A stretch of DNA of 64,000 bases from Mesostigma viride (lineage: Eukaryota; Streptophyta; Mesostigmatophyceae; Mesostigmatales; Mesostigmataceae): assembly GCA_009746045.1 (NCBI GenBank), contig RPFO01000080.1, forward strand, positions 3,762,251-3,826,250, read 5' to 3'. The notes beneath the pieces were generated by a model. The model was given only the letters and a program-made list of their open reading frames with translations, had not been told where the DNA came from and made no database searches. Made by a program: the position numbers and the translations under genes. Shown in pieces: positions 34,551 through 45,570 of this stretch. The number at the start of each line of letters is the position of its first letter. Position 1 is the stretch's first letter.

Positions 34551-35944
34551 TACCAATGAGACAACCAGCACAGGCCAGAAATCGGGAGAATCCGGCCCAT
34601 GGCAACTCAAGCCTGCCGTTAGCTGTTCCCCGTTTTCGATTCGTTCAAGATGATGAATATGAATGGAGATGGAAATGTGTAGCCTAGTTTATTGGATTGT
34701 ATACTACTATACATCCTTGATCTCATGCGCACGTACAAATGAGTGGGCCTTCCTTGCCCCTACACACGGCCAATGTCTTCAGACGTCACGAAAATGTCCC
34801 CTCATCCCGAAACAAATGGATGCATGCGCCGGTCCTTCCATTATAGAGACCATGATAAGGGACAAATGGGTGCATGTGCCGGGCCTTCCATTATAGAGAC
34901 CATGATAAGGGGCAAATGGACGCATGTGCCGGGCCTTCCATTATAGAGACGATGATAAGGGGCAAAAGGATGCATGCGCCGGGCCTTCCATTATAGAGAC
35001 GATGATAAGGGACAAAAGGATGCATGTGCCGGGCCTTCCATTATAGAGACCATGATAAGGGACAAATGGACGCATGTGCCGGGCCTTCCATTATAGAGAC
35101 CATGATAAGGGACAAATGGGTGCATGTGCCGGGCCTTCCATTATAGAGACGATGATAAGGGGCAAATGGACGCATGCGCCGGGCCTTCCATTATAGAGAC
35201 CGGAGTGGGGGGGTGTGTGGGGGGGGGGGGGGAAGCCACAACGTTATTCCTCTGAATGGCTTTGAACTGTGAATACCACGCTTGATTTCATGGCATCGCG
35301 CCCAGTCGTGAACTGAATTGATAGAACCATGCGACTGCGCCACCTGGGTAACAATAAAGGAACCGTTGCCCCCATATACACAATGAGAAGGAGGGATGTG
35401 CCCACGCTTCTCTCACTGCCTGGGGGGGCAGGCCACAAAGTAATCTGTCTGCATCATGGTATAGGCACACCTGTGGGTGCCATGATGCCCTTTCGCGGAC
35501 TTACCTCCCACAAAGGCTTGTCGACTGCAACAGCACCATCTTCCGGGCGGACGCCACGTGTCTCTCGGATATGTTCGAGCTGGCGGTCACGTGTAAGAGA
35601 CCATGAAGAGGAAATGGCACGCCTCGCGCTTGGTGAGGTTGATGCATACAAGCAACCAATTACGCACCACCGGCGTACATGAACGTACATGCACAGCATG
35701 CAGGTAATCCTATTCGCAGATACCCGGGCATTCTGGCTTTGAGCCCATAAGCGTACGCAGAGCATATAATTCAATTTATTGTTGATAGTTTTCCTGCTGC
35801 ATGTACACGTGCATGACAAATTACTTAGTTCAGGGACGTGTAACTCCAATGCCACCGACAAATTAATTGTTGCCAGAACGGAATCCATCTGCTTACCTCC
35901 TTCTCAGACACGAATTTCAAGACCCGCCCGTCAAAATCCGCCAT
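23341..35944 (-). CDS. FAM192A: NIP30/FAM192A (PSME3IP1) family nuclear protein, seven exons
   Basis: Exons on the minus strand: 35944-35897, 35579-35505, 33209-33152, 31861-31806, 25980-25918, 24979-24932, 23796-23341. All are GT-AG and phases join for 268 codons including TGA (267 residues). Family hallmarks in order: KFVSEKE (10-16), a lysine-rich segment EAKDAKDAEFNERFKHR, then ALDEDEVEFLEGIQQ (about 65-79), and a charged helix REHEVAVAREDSAELVRFK. The last exon has a basic stretch (VIPKIMVKKRKAEE) that could be a nuclear signal, and an acidic/serine tail (AYGSDDDSGSDNSGSEQSG). In animals the protein (PIP30) binds the proteasome activator PA28-gamma; the algal role is unknown. Introns are very long, up to 5.8 kb, and carry most of the satellites here. 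It is divergent from NDUFB9. Confidence 0.9.
25510..25917. repeat. Array of degenerate copies of the NIP30 exon-5 donor
   Basis: The true donor reads CAGGTTCAAG|GTGGGTAC in the transcript. Downstream in the intron (decreasing coordinates) come further 'taccttgaacttgaccag'-type segments near 25888, 25817, 25692, 25615 and 25520, with looser ones between. Each includes a potential GT donor. Confidence 0.6.
26645..27024. repeat. 76-bp tandem repeat, five units
   Basis: Units start at 26645, 26721, 26797, 26873 and 26949 (agggaccatacagcaccagt...). They are nearly identical and lie in NIP30 intron 4, 80 bp before the 71-bp satellite. Confidence 0.92.
27108..30159. repeat. 71-bp satellite, 43 units, inside NIP30 intron 4
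   Basis: The period is exactly 71 bp from 27108 to the last unit at 30090. The unit begins tacattgtaaagttacttaa and ends 'cattgggtggtttgagccc'. Variation is almost limited to a few positions (cttgg/ctcgg, acatt/acgtt, tcatt/tcgtt). The pattern of variants repeats between blocks around 28320-28560 and 29100-29300, suggesting multi-unit duplication. No coding potential. Confidence 0.96.
30127..30429. repeat. 38-bp sub-repeat derived from the 71-bp unit, about eight copies
   Basis: The half-unit 'tgcttggcaccgtgtcattg' plus 'ggtgrtttgagctctccc' recurs every 38 bp from 30127. It corresponds to the second half of the 71-bp unit with a new junction (gagctctccc), so a shorter satellite was spawned at the array edge. 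Confidence 0.9.
30906..31515. mobile_element. Inverted-repeat element (MITE-like), 610 bp, in NIP30 intron 4
   Basis: The left end gtttaagtggccagccggag (30906) and the right end (to 31515) are inverted with about 2 mismatches over 26 bp. No transposase is present. The flanks on both sides are copies of a 'gacggtgctaactaggacac' minisatellite (30780-30895 and 31525-31585), as if the element had inserted into it. No clear target duplication seen. Confidence 0.65.
31160..31352. repeat. Tandem repeat of about 64 bp, three copies, inside the MITE-like element
   Basis: The block 'attttgcgcaaagtgttgga' ... 'cgttttggtagttgccrtca' is present three times with few changes. It forms the core of the 30906-31515 element. 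Confidence 0.85.
32191..32207. repeat. Interstitial telomere-like tract
   Basis: AACCCTAAACCCTACA in NIP30 intron 3: two units of the plant/algal telomere motif. Confidence 0.5.
34358..34552. repeat. (ACT)n trinucleotide repeat
   Basis: About 65 triplets (cta/act/tac frame) with scattered tgc interruptions, in NIP30 intron 2. Long homopolymeric open frames here (poly-Y, poly-L, poly-T, poly-S, poly-V) are artefacts. Confidence 0.93.
34813..35205. repeat. 50-bp tandem repeat, eight units
   Basis: Units start at 34813, 34863, 34913, 34963, 35013, 35063, 35113 and 35163 (caaatggatgcatgygccgg...). In NIP30 intron 2, followed by a G-rich run at 35208-35233. Confidence 0.92.
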
Positions 35945-36599
35945 GGTTTATCAATTCAGCTTCCAATCTAACAAACTTTTCACCACAAAACCTATTCCAC
36001 GATGCACTGAACCTGTTCCCAGGCAAGAAACGATGCGTCGGCACTAAATGTACCAGGCCCACTTTCAACTACACCAGTCACGCACTGCCGCAAACAGAAG
36101 AAAAAAAATATACTAGAGACGATAGTCGCGGTCAACACATGCTCTACAAACTAGGTAGATAATCTTTACGAGATGCCTTTTTCTGTCTCCTTGCGTGCTC
36201 TCTCGTATTAGCGTCCTGGGAAGAATGTGCACTTTTACCCTGGCTTCTACCTCTCATTTTACGCCTGGCTTCCTGCTGTAGAAATTGTCAAAAATTGAAA
36301 ATACTAATTCAAGCAGACATCGGGTGAAGCTTCTGCCGACAACTGTCACATGCTCAATCCATCCGCCGCGCCGGTACGGGCGTTTGGGAACCTACCCGGT
36401 TCGCACCCGAGTACTTTCCCGGTACTCGGTAGGCCGGTACCCGTGCATTGTGGAACGCGATGCTGCATGCATTATAGAGTGGTGCTTGGGCTGGAGGACA
36501 TGTTGCTGGCTATGGCGGGCTTCTAATGCCAGGCTGACCCCGCAGGTTTCACGGAGGTATGCTTGTGACTTCCTGTTAGAAATCTGTGGAATTTCCGCC
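35945..36599. promoter_or_regulatory. Shared divergent promoter of NIP30 and NDUFB9
   Basis: 655 bp separate the two start codons on opposite strands, so both promoters and 5'-UTRs must lie here unless there are upstream non-coding exons. At 36370-36445 repeated 'ggtacccg/cggtac' and 'cccggt' blocks form inverted repeats. No TATA box or other core element is assigned. Confidence 0.6.
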
Positions 36600-39057
36600 A
36601 TGGCGACCTCACAGGCTCTCTCTCACACCAAGCGGGTCCAAAACCTGTATAAGAACAGCTCGAAGTTAATATTGAGTTGGATGAAGCACAGAAGTCTGTG
36701 GTATGACAAGGTGAGACTAATACCTGTGACGCTTTTAGTTCATTGAAATGGAAGAGGCTTCGTGAATCTATAAATATCTGTTCTATTTTATCATAGATCT
36801 GGGCAATGCAGGCCACTTAGACTTGGCTGACACACGTCAAGACTGCTACTGTAGTACCTTCGTCAATGCGCTCCACAGAGCATGCAGTGTACAAGGAGGC
36901 TGTATCGGAAAATCTAAAGCCTTGCATGATTTTGCATTTATTTGTAATTGGCAGATGGCGGAGCTCCGGGCGGAGTTCGAGAGTAACCGGCATGTAAGTT
37001 GCTCGCGTGTGGACTTCCGTCCTCGCAGGAATTCATTTCCTGTCCTTTCATTTCTGCAAGTCTTGTATGACCCGCTGACGCGGTAAAAATCAATGCTTCT
37101 GTTGTAGAACGTGTTTAGACCCGTGTCTAATGTAGCGGAATATGGCCGGCCGGGGAGCCTTCTTTGCTTCGCCTTCGGTGTTACACAGCACTTTACGGAG
37201 GAGAAAATGATTGGTTGCGTTTGACTTCTGTAGCATCGGGCTCGAGGTTGTCCACGGGTCTGGTCATGCACGGGCAAGAGCCTCCGAGTCTAATGTTAAT
37301 AACGTGACAGGCCATTGATGCATCGCCCGCTGATCTGCGACCGCCATTCAAGAGCTCTGATTACAATTATTGAGTCTTGGTCACTGAGTGGTAGTTCAAC
37401 GTTAGTGCCGCATGGATGATGTTGTCGGTGGACATGGGCATAGCCCGTTATTGTCCTACCCTTTGAACTGTGATGCTCAATGTGCTCAAGGCTACATACC
37501 CCACCAGCAGTGTCACCCTCTTGATTGTTTTGACCTTTGGTCGTCAATGGTCATGTGACCGGTGGATTTTATTTATAATGTGACACAAGGATCGGTAATG
37601 ATAATGTGACAGGCCGCCAAGACCACGACCCATGGTTGTTTTGCTATTTATGCTGACTGGATGGCTGTGATGAGGTGGCCACCCCCCCTTGACACACTAC
37701 CCTTGACACTTAAACACGCTGATGATAGCCTTGCAAGTGGGCAAGGCGGCAACCCTCTAAAATCTTATCTTTCTTATGCACCACGATATGAACGTTTGGT
37801 CGCGGATGCTGTATGACAGGTGGACAAGGCCACCGCCCGCTAAAGTCTTATCTTTCTTATGCATCATGCTCAGAACATTTGGTCATAATGGGATGCTATC
37901 GTAATCTGATGCTGTGTGACAGGTGGATAAGGCCACTGCGGAGATGCTGCTGGCTGCTGGCGAGCAACGGCTCAAGGAGTGCGTGCACCCGGAGCCCTAC
38001 ATCAGTACGTGCGCTAGCTGTATAGGAGCCCTACATTAGTACCTGCGCTAGCTGTATAGGAGGAGCCCTTTGTATACACCAACCCTTTGTTTACACCAAC
38101 CCCTTGTGTAGGAGCAACCCTTGATAGTAGTAGATTGGTTTGAGGAGGATGATTCGCTGTCCCAATCCACACTGTGAAAAATGATGGCTCACTGTCCCAA
38201 CCAACAGGATTTTTTTGTACGGTTATCCGCACCCTAAACCCTAAACCCTAAAGCCTACTTCTAAAGGCCCGAGCCAACCGACCCCCTGGTGCCCCCCGCG
38301 AAGTTTCATATGATGGTCTCGGTCACTATCCCGGTCACTGTAATAATCACTGTAATGGTCACCATTAGGCGAGGGGTGGCCCCCCCGGAGCCTTGCTGCA
38401 CCTCGTCACATCAGTGCCCTCCGCTGTCCCATCTTCTCCCCCCGTCCCCCCTGTCCCCCTCGTGCCAGGCCCTGCTCGATGAGCCCCTGGTTGCGTTACA
38501 AGGTGGTTTAACTCTCCGAGACTCATGAAGTATCTCTTTTAGTCTCTCTTAAAGTATATGAGGTTCGACTCTCCCATCCTTCTCCCCCTTCCTCACCCTC
38601 GTGCCAGGCAACCCGCCTCTCGGGGGTTCCCCAATTCTCGAGGGTCAGGGATACCCATAGGACAGGGTGCCGTAGAGTCAGGGATGCGTGCCACTCCCTG
38701 TCACCTTCCTTCCCCTCACGTGCCATTCCCCATCACGTCCCAGACACCTGTACCCTTGCGCAGCTTTGAACGTATTGTCGTCCCTTTCGCGTATTGACCT
38801 CGGATAAACGTGTCATAAGATGTCGCTAATCAGAGGTCTTGATGTACTTGTCCTTCTTTACCCCAAAACTCATCTCCTGGCCTGTCCCTCCCCCCCTCGA
38901 CTTCCACCCCCCCCACCTCAACTGCCCCCCCCCACTAAACGCCCCCCCCAACTCCGCTCCACCAGACCCCGAATCGCTCGGTGGCTCCAAGTTTGCGCGC
39001 AACCCGCCTGTGCAGCCCGGCGTGAGCATCCTGTATGACTTTGGCAAGGAGGACTGA
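36600..39057 (+). CDS. NDUFB9: NADH:ubiquinone oxidoreductase B22 subunit (NDUFB9), LYR family, four exons
   Basis: Accessory subunit of the membrane arm of mitochondrial complex I. Exons: 36600-36710, 36955-36993, 37923-38004, 38966-39057. GT-AG junctions and phases are consistent over 108 codons with TGA (107 residues, close to the roughly 117 of plant B22). Diagnostic features: the LYR-type motif in RVQNLYKNSSKLILSW (Lys instead of Arg), WYDKMAELRAEFESNRHV, the HPEPYI turn, then GGSKFARNPPVQPGV and the C-terminal YDFGKED. The last acceptor was chosen because it restores HPEPYI followed by five residues and GGSKF, the spacing in plant homologues. Introns contain degenerate copies of the exon-3 acceptor and donor. 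Confidence 0.92.
38231..38253. repeat. Interstitial telomere-like tract
   Basis: Three CCCTAAA units in NDUFB9 intron 3: the cleanest telomere-type tract in the window. Confidence 0.75.
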
Positions 39058-41490
39058 GGGGGTCGCCTCGCGATCAGGGGGGTGCCCTCTTGCCTTGCAA
39101 GGCCGATAGGAGGGCTACTTGTTCTCGCTGATGAAGTGACTATCAGTTGACGAAAGTTGGGTCCTGTTGATTTGGACGACGGGGAGGGCCGGACCATGAC
39201 TCTACAAGGAGGACCGATGAGGACTGGCGGGCTGGCCCGGGGTGGTCCTTTACTTTGGCATGGACGACATAGTGGTGTAAGGGCACAAGGGGGAAGGCGG
39301 GCGCTGGCTGGCGGCCCACGGCAGAGGATCACTGATGTTTGCAGGGGGGGAGCGGCTATTTCATGCAAGTCCTTTGAAACCAGTGGGAATGGATGCACTG
39401 CACTTAGCCGAGGGCAGGAGAGCCCAGGTCGTGTGGCGTGGGGGTGGGAACGGTGGAGCGAAGGGCAGGGTCAACATGTTCTGAAGCCGATGGAGTCGGA
39501 AGGGGCTGCCTTGCGAAGTCGTAGCCACGGTCGCTGTCCAAGGTGTGGCAAGGGGGCGATGAGCGGGAGATGAGCGTAGTGGAGGGGAGGCTTGCAAAGC
39601 CTTAGGTGACCATGGAAGGCTGCCCTTGGAAGAAGAAGAAGAAAAAAAAGAAGAAAGGGAGCGGGCACAAGGGGGAGGGGCATGATGAATTGAGGGAAGG
39701 GGCGTTGGTGGGAAAGATGTTGGTGCTCGAACAAGGTTCGCCTGCCCGTACAGGGTTCCAAGTGTTCTCCTCACGCGAGTCGATGTTGCCAGGCCAGCCT
39801 TGCCTCATGGTACGGATCAAGCCCGGAGTGACGGGAGTTGATGGACTGTGACATTATAGCCATCTGGTGGGGTCCCAGAGGTTGGAGGGGGAAGCTGGAT
39901 ACTGGGGAGGTGGGCAGCAGGTCTTTCGTGTATCTGGAACTCTTGCATTAATATGGCTGCACTGCAACGGGACTCGTTGGAATGCGGAAAGGGGCTCCGC
40001 ACATGCCAAATCTGCTAGCCTTGTTGGGATGCTTCCATGGCTGCGCCAGCCATTTGAAGTACCTACACGTGGACGAATGTCTGCCTAGTGATGATGAGTG
40101 GATTGGGTGGATGGCATCGCATGGGACTGCACTGTTTGCGACCAGTGACGGTAAACTCTGCCGCGAGCCAAAGCATCTCGTTGAGAAGAGCGCGCATCAT
40201 GTTGTGGCAGAGGATGTAGGTGGAGCCTGGTGCTGGTCACTGCGAATGCGGTCGGCATTTTCTTTAGCAGCTTCCTTTTTTACTTTTAAGCAGAAATGAA
40301 GAAGCTTGGGCATGCTGCCAAGCTGTTCAACTGACCTAGCACAGCCGATCCAGCAGCTCCTGTGATGTGTAGCGCCGAGAGACAAACGTGGCGCATGTTT
40401 TTTCTCGCTGTGCCATACTTTGCAGGCAGTACGGGCTTGGTGGGTTGGATTAGCCTAGCTCATGGCGACCAATTAGGAAGGCTTGTGTGGGTGAGATTCC
40501 TGCTTTCTGGGGTCTGACATGTAATCGCTGATTCCTTGGACATTGTAAACATGTCATTGCATAATTTTGTTTGTATCTAGGACTGTCTGGGGTGTTTGTA
40601 GGAAAAATTTTTATACCAGACCATAATTTGCACAGGTTGTTATGTACGTGTAGTGGCTATTTCGAGACCACAAATATGGCCGCCAGCGGGTGCAATCTGT
40701 TGATCTCATTTTATTTAAGTGAGACAACTACTACTGGACGCATCTCATGCATGCAGGTGCAGGCAAGCCAGTGCACATACAAGCAGTTTTTGGCAGCTAG
40801 TACTATTGCGCCCCTGCTGGCTCCGGCCTAACCCCGGCCAAATGGCAGTGCCAGCAAGATGCAACCAACTCGCTGCGTGTGCATGCAACCCGCGTTATGC
40901 TATCCAAGCAAGCAACGAACCCGTCGCGCGTGCAACCCGCGTTTAATTTTGCTATCCGAGCAAGCAACCAACCTGCGTGCGGTCGATCGCGTTTTTGAGT
41001 TCAGCACAGAGCTGTGCTCTGGATTGGGTGTCCCCGTAGACCCGCCCCCTAAATTGGCCCCGTGAAGTTAATTCCCCCGGGGCCTCTGTAATTGGATTGG
41101 TCGCCTACTCGGGAAGCTCCCTACAGTCTGGAAAAGGTGTTGGTATACACTCTTCACTTTAGCAAAGGAGAGATATATGTCATGTTTGTTGCTTTCTGAT
41201 CTGACAACAATACGTGCACATCTTTTTACGCATCAATTATGCAGCACGTACCTGTACGTACGTGTGCATGCAGGGGTAGGTTACGCAGGTCGAACTTACA
41301 GCTAAAATATGCACCAGGAAATGATCTGTTTGAATGTGTTTAACTGTGGCCGGACAAGGAGCTATATGGGAACGCCTACTAGCCCGTCTTGAGCGGGACA
41401 AGGCGCAGTCAACACGCCGGCGACCCGGCCAGAAAGGTCGGAGAGGACGCATATCCGACCTGAAGGAAAGACTCCATGCGTTGAAAAGCA
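39058..41490. other. Downstream flank of NDUFB9, no supported gene
   Basis: Several short open frames exist. One is an ATG frame at 39982-40299 of 105 codons (HLKYLHVDECLPSDDEWIGW) without a recognised domain. Another is a G-rich open frame at about 39157-39573. Neither shows splice structure or family features. The 3'-UTR of NDUFB9 must lie at the start. Confidence 0.45.
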
Positions 41491-43216
41491 TTAACTCTTA
41501 AACCGTTCTCGCGCCGTTTTCGTGGTACCAGTTGAAGTCCTACCACTCTAACGGACTGAGTTTGTGCGCCTACCAGGCGCCGCGCCAATAATAATTTAAC
41601 GGTCAAACCTGGGGGGATCGAAAGATCTAGACGTCAGCTTTCCGTAGAGCACTTCAGACCGTACTTTGGACACCTGGCCAGGGAGATATGCTTGAGCAAA
41701 GTTAGGGGGGTACCATGGTCCAACGGGACCGACGTGCAGGAAAAATATTGACGCGCACGGCTATGGCGGTGCAAAGAACTGACTGGTACGAGAGAATGGC
41801 TTGACGTATTGGACTCAAATTTTGTAGGCATGATTCTTAGATCCTAAAAATTGAATATCCCTAGCCATGGAAGGTTCGGAGGTACGTAGATGGGTCTCGG
41901 GGTGCTGGTCGGCGCAGCAAATGACGTTAGCGGCCAGGCAGTGATGGTGCGAGTGCTGCATGTTGCTAGGCCGAATTTTCCCAGACATCTGCGCATCGAT
42001 CAATTTAGTACGTTGTTCCCAACAAGATTGATTAGCATTGGCAGCCAGTAAAGGCTCGAGGCTACGTCCATTACTCTGGCGTGCTGGCTCGCGCAAGAAA
42101 GGTAATCTGCTGTACCGACCTGGTACGTTCTAGCCTCCAAGCGTGTTCTATTAGCCGTATATAGTTGTATTATCGTTTAAAGCTAATATCAGAGTTATTA
42201 CCGAGGGGTTGTGATTGTCTTTTTGTTGTTTTGCTGCCTCTACGCATCGGCTTGTCATGGTTGGGGAATACCATCAGGTCAAGCAGATTTTGGACCATGT
42301 TTGGTCACCGTTAGCTGATGCTGCAACGGAAATAGCGAGGTAACGATTGTTATCGGTCACTAATATGGTAACGTTGATTACCCAATGCTTTTCCTTGGTC
42401 AAGCACCCCGAGACAAGTTCTTTTCTGACCAGTGTTAGGCGTGGCTTCTTGTTTTGCTGGCCAACGCCCACCTTCTTGTTTTGCATCCATTGCATGTGAA
42501 AATCGTGGAGATACCCATAACCTGTTTGCATGGGAGCATTATACCAACTTATTCCTATTGTTTTATTCATTGTTTCCAAGAACATAGAGGTGTTTTGTCG
42601 TTCATTGGGTGTGTTAGTGATGTAGCTCCTTGCCACCCTTTGTACGCGCGCTTTAGGCCTTGATATGAGCCTTACACCTATTGTATAGCATGAGCTTGTG
42701 TCTTATATGCTGGACATGGTGTTGGCATTGCTTTTGTGGCCATCTAGTTGTTGTTTTGTGCCACTTTGGGATAGGAAACCTATACGGCAGTTCTAGCAAC
42801 CGTCCCAAAATAGCTTGCACCGTTATAACGGTCTGAGCTATTTTGGGCTGTTTGCTAGATAGCATGTGCAGTTCTGTGACATTTCATGCTGTGAATGCAT
42901 TGATGGCATGCCTGTGATTCTAATAAACTGCCTTTAAAAGGCCAGGGCCACCTGATTTGTGTAAATGGTCTATAATGCATTATATATGTCTCCAACCCCA
43001 TGTGCACCGTACCCCCCTGGGGGGGGTGCTATTTATAGCATGCATGGGGCATAGATATGTGACCAACCAAATTTCCCAAACATTATTTGATATAAAAGCA
43101 TGCTTGGTTCCAAGGGTGGGCCAGAAAATGTTATTTGGCTAGTTACTCTCAGGCGCACAAAGATACCCAAACTCAGTCCGTTTCGGTGGTTCCAGTCCAG
43201 ACGGTTGAAGAGTTAA
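41491..43216. mobile_element. TTAA-bounded inverted-repeat element, about 1.73 kb
   Basis: The left end ttaactcttaaaccg (41491) matches in reverse complement the right end cggttgaagagttaa (ending 43216). A second matching block, 'aacggactgagttt' with 'tgtgcgcct', lies about 60-80 bp inside each end. No transposase-like frame is seen, so it is non-autonomous or decayed. It abuts the L1-like fragment at 43224. Confidence 0.6.
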
Positions 43217-43223
43217 CCCCACC

Positions 43224-43440
43224 GAGTGGCCGGGCTTGAGGTCAGCAAGAAGACAGAGGCCCTGTCGGTTGGGCTCACTCAGCTACCGCCCGACCTCTTT
43301 CTCCTTGATGGCTCTCGCGTCCAGTAATATCGGGACCGCGTCAAGTTGCCGGGTAGGTTACTCCCCAGCTGCGAGGCTGATGTGGACCACCGTATCTCCC
43401 TCGCCATGGCTGACGGCGGCGCTCATAACTTTCACGTTTG
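43224..43440 (+). pseudogene. L1-like reverse transcriptase fragment (first copy)
   Basis: About 200 bp closely match 46284-46480: LEVSKKTEAL, the LDGSR segment, the YRDRVKL segment (here preceded by an in-frame TAA) and DVDHRISLA. It is a truncated copy of the segment after the YADD motif, lying directly 5' of the ORF1-like region of the next copy. Confidence 0.75.
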
Positions 43441-43534
43441 GGCCCCAAAGCTGGCCGTGAATATCACAATCGCTTCGACGGTCTTTCTAAGACGCGCGCG
43501 CTGATATATTTCCCCGAAGCTATCACGCAATATT

Positions 43535-44960
43535 ATGACGAGCAAACGCTCCACGACGCAACACAGCTTGGAGGCTGCGATGAGCAATGCAAACACGCCT
43601 GCAGCTCCGGCTGCAGTTTCGCCTCCCGGCCTCTCAGGCAGCGGTGACACTAACCAAGCGTTAGTGGTCTACTCGGCTCCTCCCGAGGCCTCGCCCTCGG
43701 CATCGCCCGAGCCCAAACGCAGTCGCCCTGCGGACCTGCGCTGGAGCGAGGTCGCCTTCGACATCATATCTCCCGGCTATTGGCAACGCACCCCGACCCA
43801 ATTCATGGACGACGTGTTTTTCGGCACGCACGCCTCGCTTCTGGCATGCACTGTGCCGGCACCCGTTCACGGCCAGCATCGCCTCAACCCCGGTAACGGC
43901 ACCAAAGCCCCGCATGTGGTCCAAACCGTTGCGGACCTTCTTCATGTTACCCCTGGCCCCCGCCTTCAGCGGATCGCTCTCTGCTCCCTCCTCGGGCGCA
44001 CTGAGGCCGAGATCTGGGAGGCTCCCGCCCTCTGCCTCCGCCCCCACCGCCCTCACCGAAACCACATTTCGCTCCATCCTCACGGAGCTCCTCACACAGC
44101 ACGTGACCCCTCTTGCCGCAGATGTGGCAGCAATGGGCAGCACGCTGGCTGCTGAGTTCCCTCACCTTTCCACCACCGCCACCGCCACCTAGCTCCAAAA
44201 CCACCGACGCCATCACCGACCAGTTCCTCGACATAGACCAGCGCCTCAAGGACCACGCCATATCGCCATCAAATGCCTGCAAAACACCGCAGGCACCACC
44301 GCCCGGCAGGCGGTGAAGGGTACATTGCCGCCAAGCCAGCTGGCCTGGCTGGCGATGCTCCTCCCATCACGACTTGGGCGGATATGCTTAAGCACGGCAC
44401 ACCTCCTCCACCACCTCCGCCGTCGCAGCACAGCTCCAGCGGCAGACGCTTGACCTCCGCGAGGAGGCCGAGCTCGCCAAGCGCAGCCTTAACGTCATCG
44501 TCAAGAACTTCGACATGGCGGAAGGTGAGAATTCCGAGAAGCTTGCACGTGCGTTTGAGAGCAAAGACATTGATCGCACTGATGGGCCTTGTTGGTGAGA
44601 TCAAGCTGGTCGCCCACCGCCTTCCCCACGCGCGGGGCCATAAGGCAGGGGCGCCCCCGCTTCTTCTCATCTTTAAGAGCCCATCGGACAAGATTTCGTT
44701 TCTCAGACGCCGCAAGCGGCTCGAGAAGACTCCCTTCACCTTGGACGACGACTTGACCCTGGCGCAGCCGGCAACTTGAATGGCAACGGTCCCGAGCTAT
44801 GGCCGACCTACCTCCAGCTCCGGCAGACCGTGGCGGGGAAGCCGGTGCACTGGAAGGGGCCGGGCGACCATCTACGTCGGCCACAAGCCCTGGCAAGCGA
44901 CCCCCGCGGCCCCAGCACCTCCAGACGCCACGGCTTAGGGGAATACAGCAGTAGTAGTGT
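43535..44960 (+). pseudogene. ORF1-like protein of an L1-like non-LTR retrotransposon, frameshifted
   Basis: Begins ATG 43535 with a Pro/Ala/Ser-rich N-terminus (SPSASPEPKRSRPADLRW). The coherent protein then moves between frames: a coiled-coil-like LDLREEAELAKRSLNVIVKN near 44450-44510, and a C-terminal block (PPLLLIFKSPSDKISFLRRR, TPFTLDDDLTLAQ) at 44650-44770 resembling the nucleic-acid-binding C-terminal domain of L1 ORF1 proteins. At least three frameshifts make it non-functional. No endonuclease domain follows before 45571. Confidence 0.65.
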
Positions 44961-44989
44961 ATGAATAGTCAGGCCTAGCCGTGGCCTTG

Positions 44990-45240
44990 CATGAGTTGTA
45001 TCAAGGAGACAACATGGCCTTGTACATGTACGTACGCCTACTACAGGCCCTATACCAGATGATGCCTTAGGCATTAAGTTACTCATATACATTACTCATT
45101 AAGTTACTCATATATATATTAAGTTACTCCTATGACGTGCCACACACCAGATGATGCCTAGCTTTATTTAATTATGCTGTGCCCATGCAGGGAGTTACTC
45201 TCTGCTGAGAAGCCATGCCCTAGCCAGCCTGTGTATAGCC
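44990..45240. repeat. Dispersed repeat, inverted partner at 63640-64000
   Basis: Shared segments, in reverse complement at the right edge of the window: 'ggccttgtacatgtacg', 'cgcctactacagg', 'tgccacacaccagat', 'gcctagctttattta', 'gagaagccatgccctagc'. Internally 'taagttactcatata' is repeated three times. Confidence 0.7.
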
Positions 45241-45301
45241 GTGCTGATCTTCCCCCCTACATGCTGGCCAGCACCTTTCGGTAGGTGCTAGGATAGCCAT
45301 A

Positions 45302-45570
45302 GTGGTGTGCAGGTGCACTTTGTGCACCCAGAGCAGGTGTAGTTTACACCCTACCCTTGCGCAGGAAGTAGCCCAGAGTGTATTATAAGCCATATACCCC
45401 TTCTCAGGGATATTAATTAATTAGGAACATGACTGCGTTGGGAGTACATGTGGCACATAGCCCTGAGAAGGGGCATACATATGGCCTTTAATACATTCTG
45501 GGCTACTTCCTGCAAGGGTAGGGTGTAAACTACACCTGCTCTAGGTGCACCAAGTGCACTTGCACCACCG
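45302..45570. mobile_element. Foldback element, arms of about 110 bp
   Basis: Arms 45302-45412 and 45460-45570 are reverse complements with few mismatches (gtgcaggtgcactttgtgca...; agcaggtgtagtttacaccc; gaagtagcccagagtgtatt). The spacer of about 47 bp contains ttaattaattagg. It sits between the ORF1 and reverse-transcriptase remnants. One arm recurs within the repeat at 63770-63890. Confidence 0.85.

Noticed and set aside
34254-34687. Poly-Tyr, poly-Thr, poly-Leu and poly-Val frames
   Set aside because: Translation artefacts of an (ACT)n microsatellite, as are the poly-Ser frames at 13061-13300.
39157-39573. 138-codon G-rich frame after NDUFB9
   Set aside because: It begins with a non-ATG codon, has no recognisable domain and lies in the likely 3'-UTR or flank.
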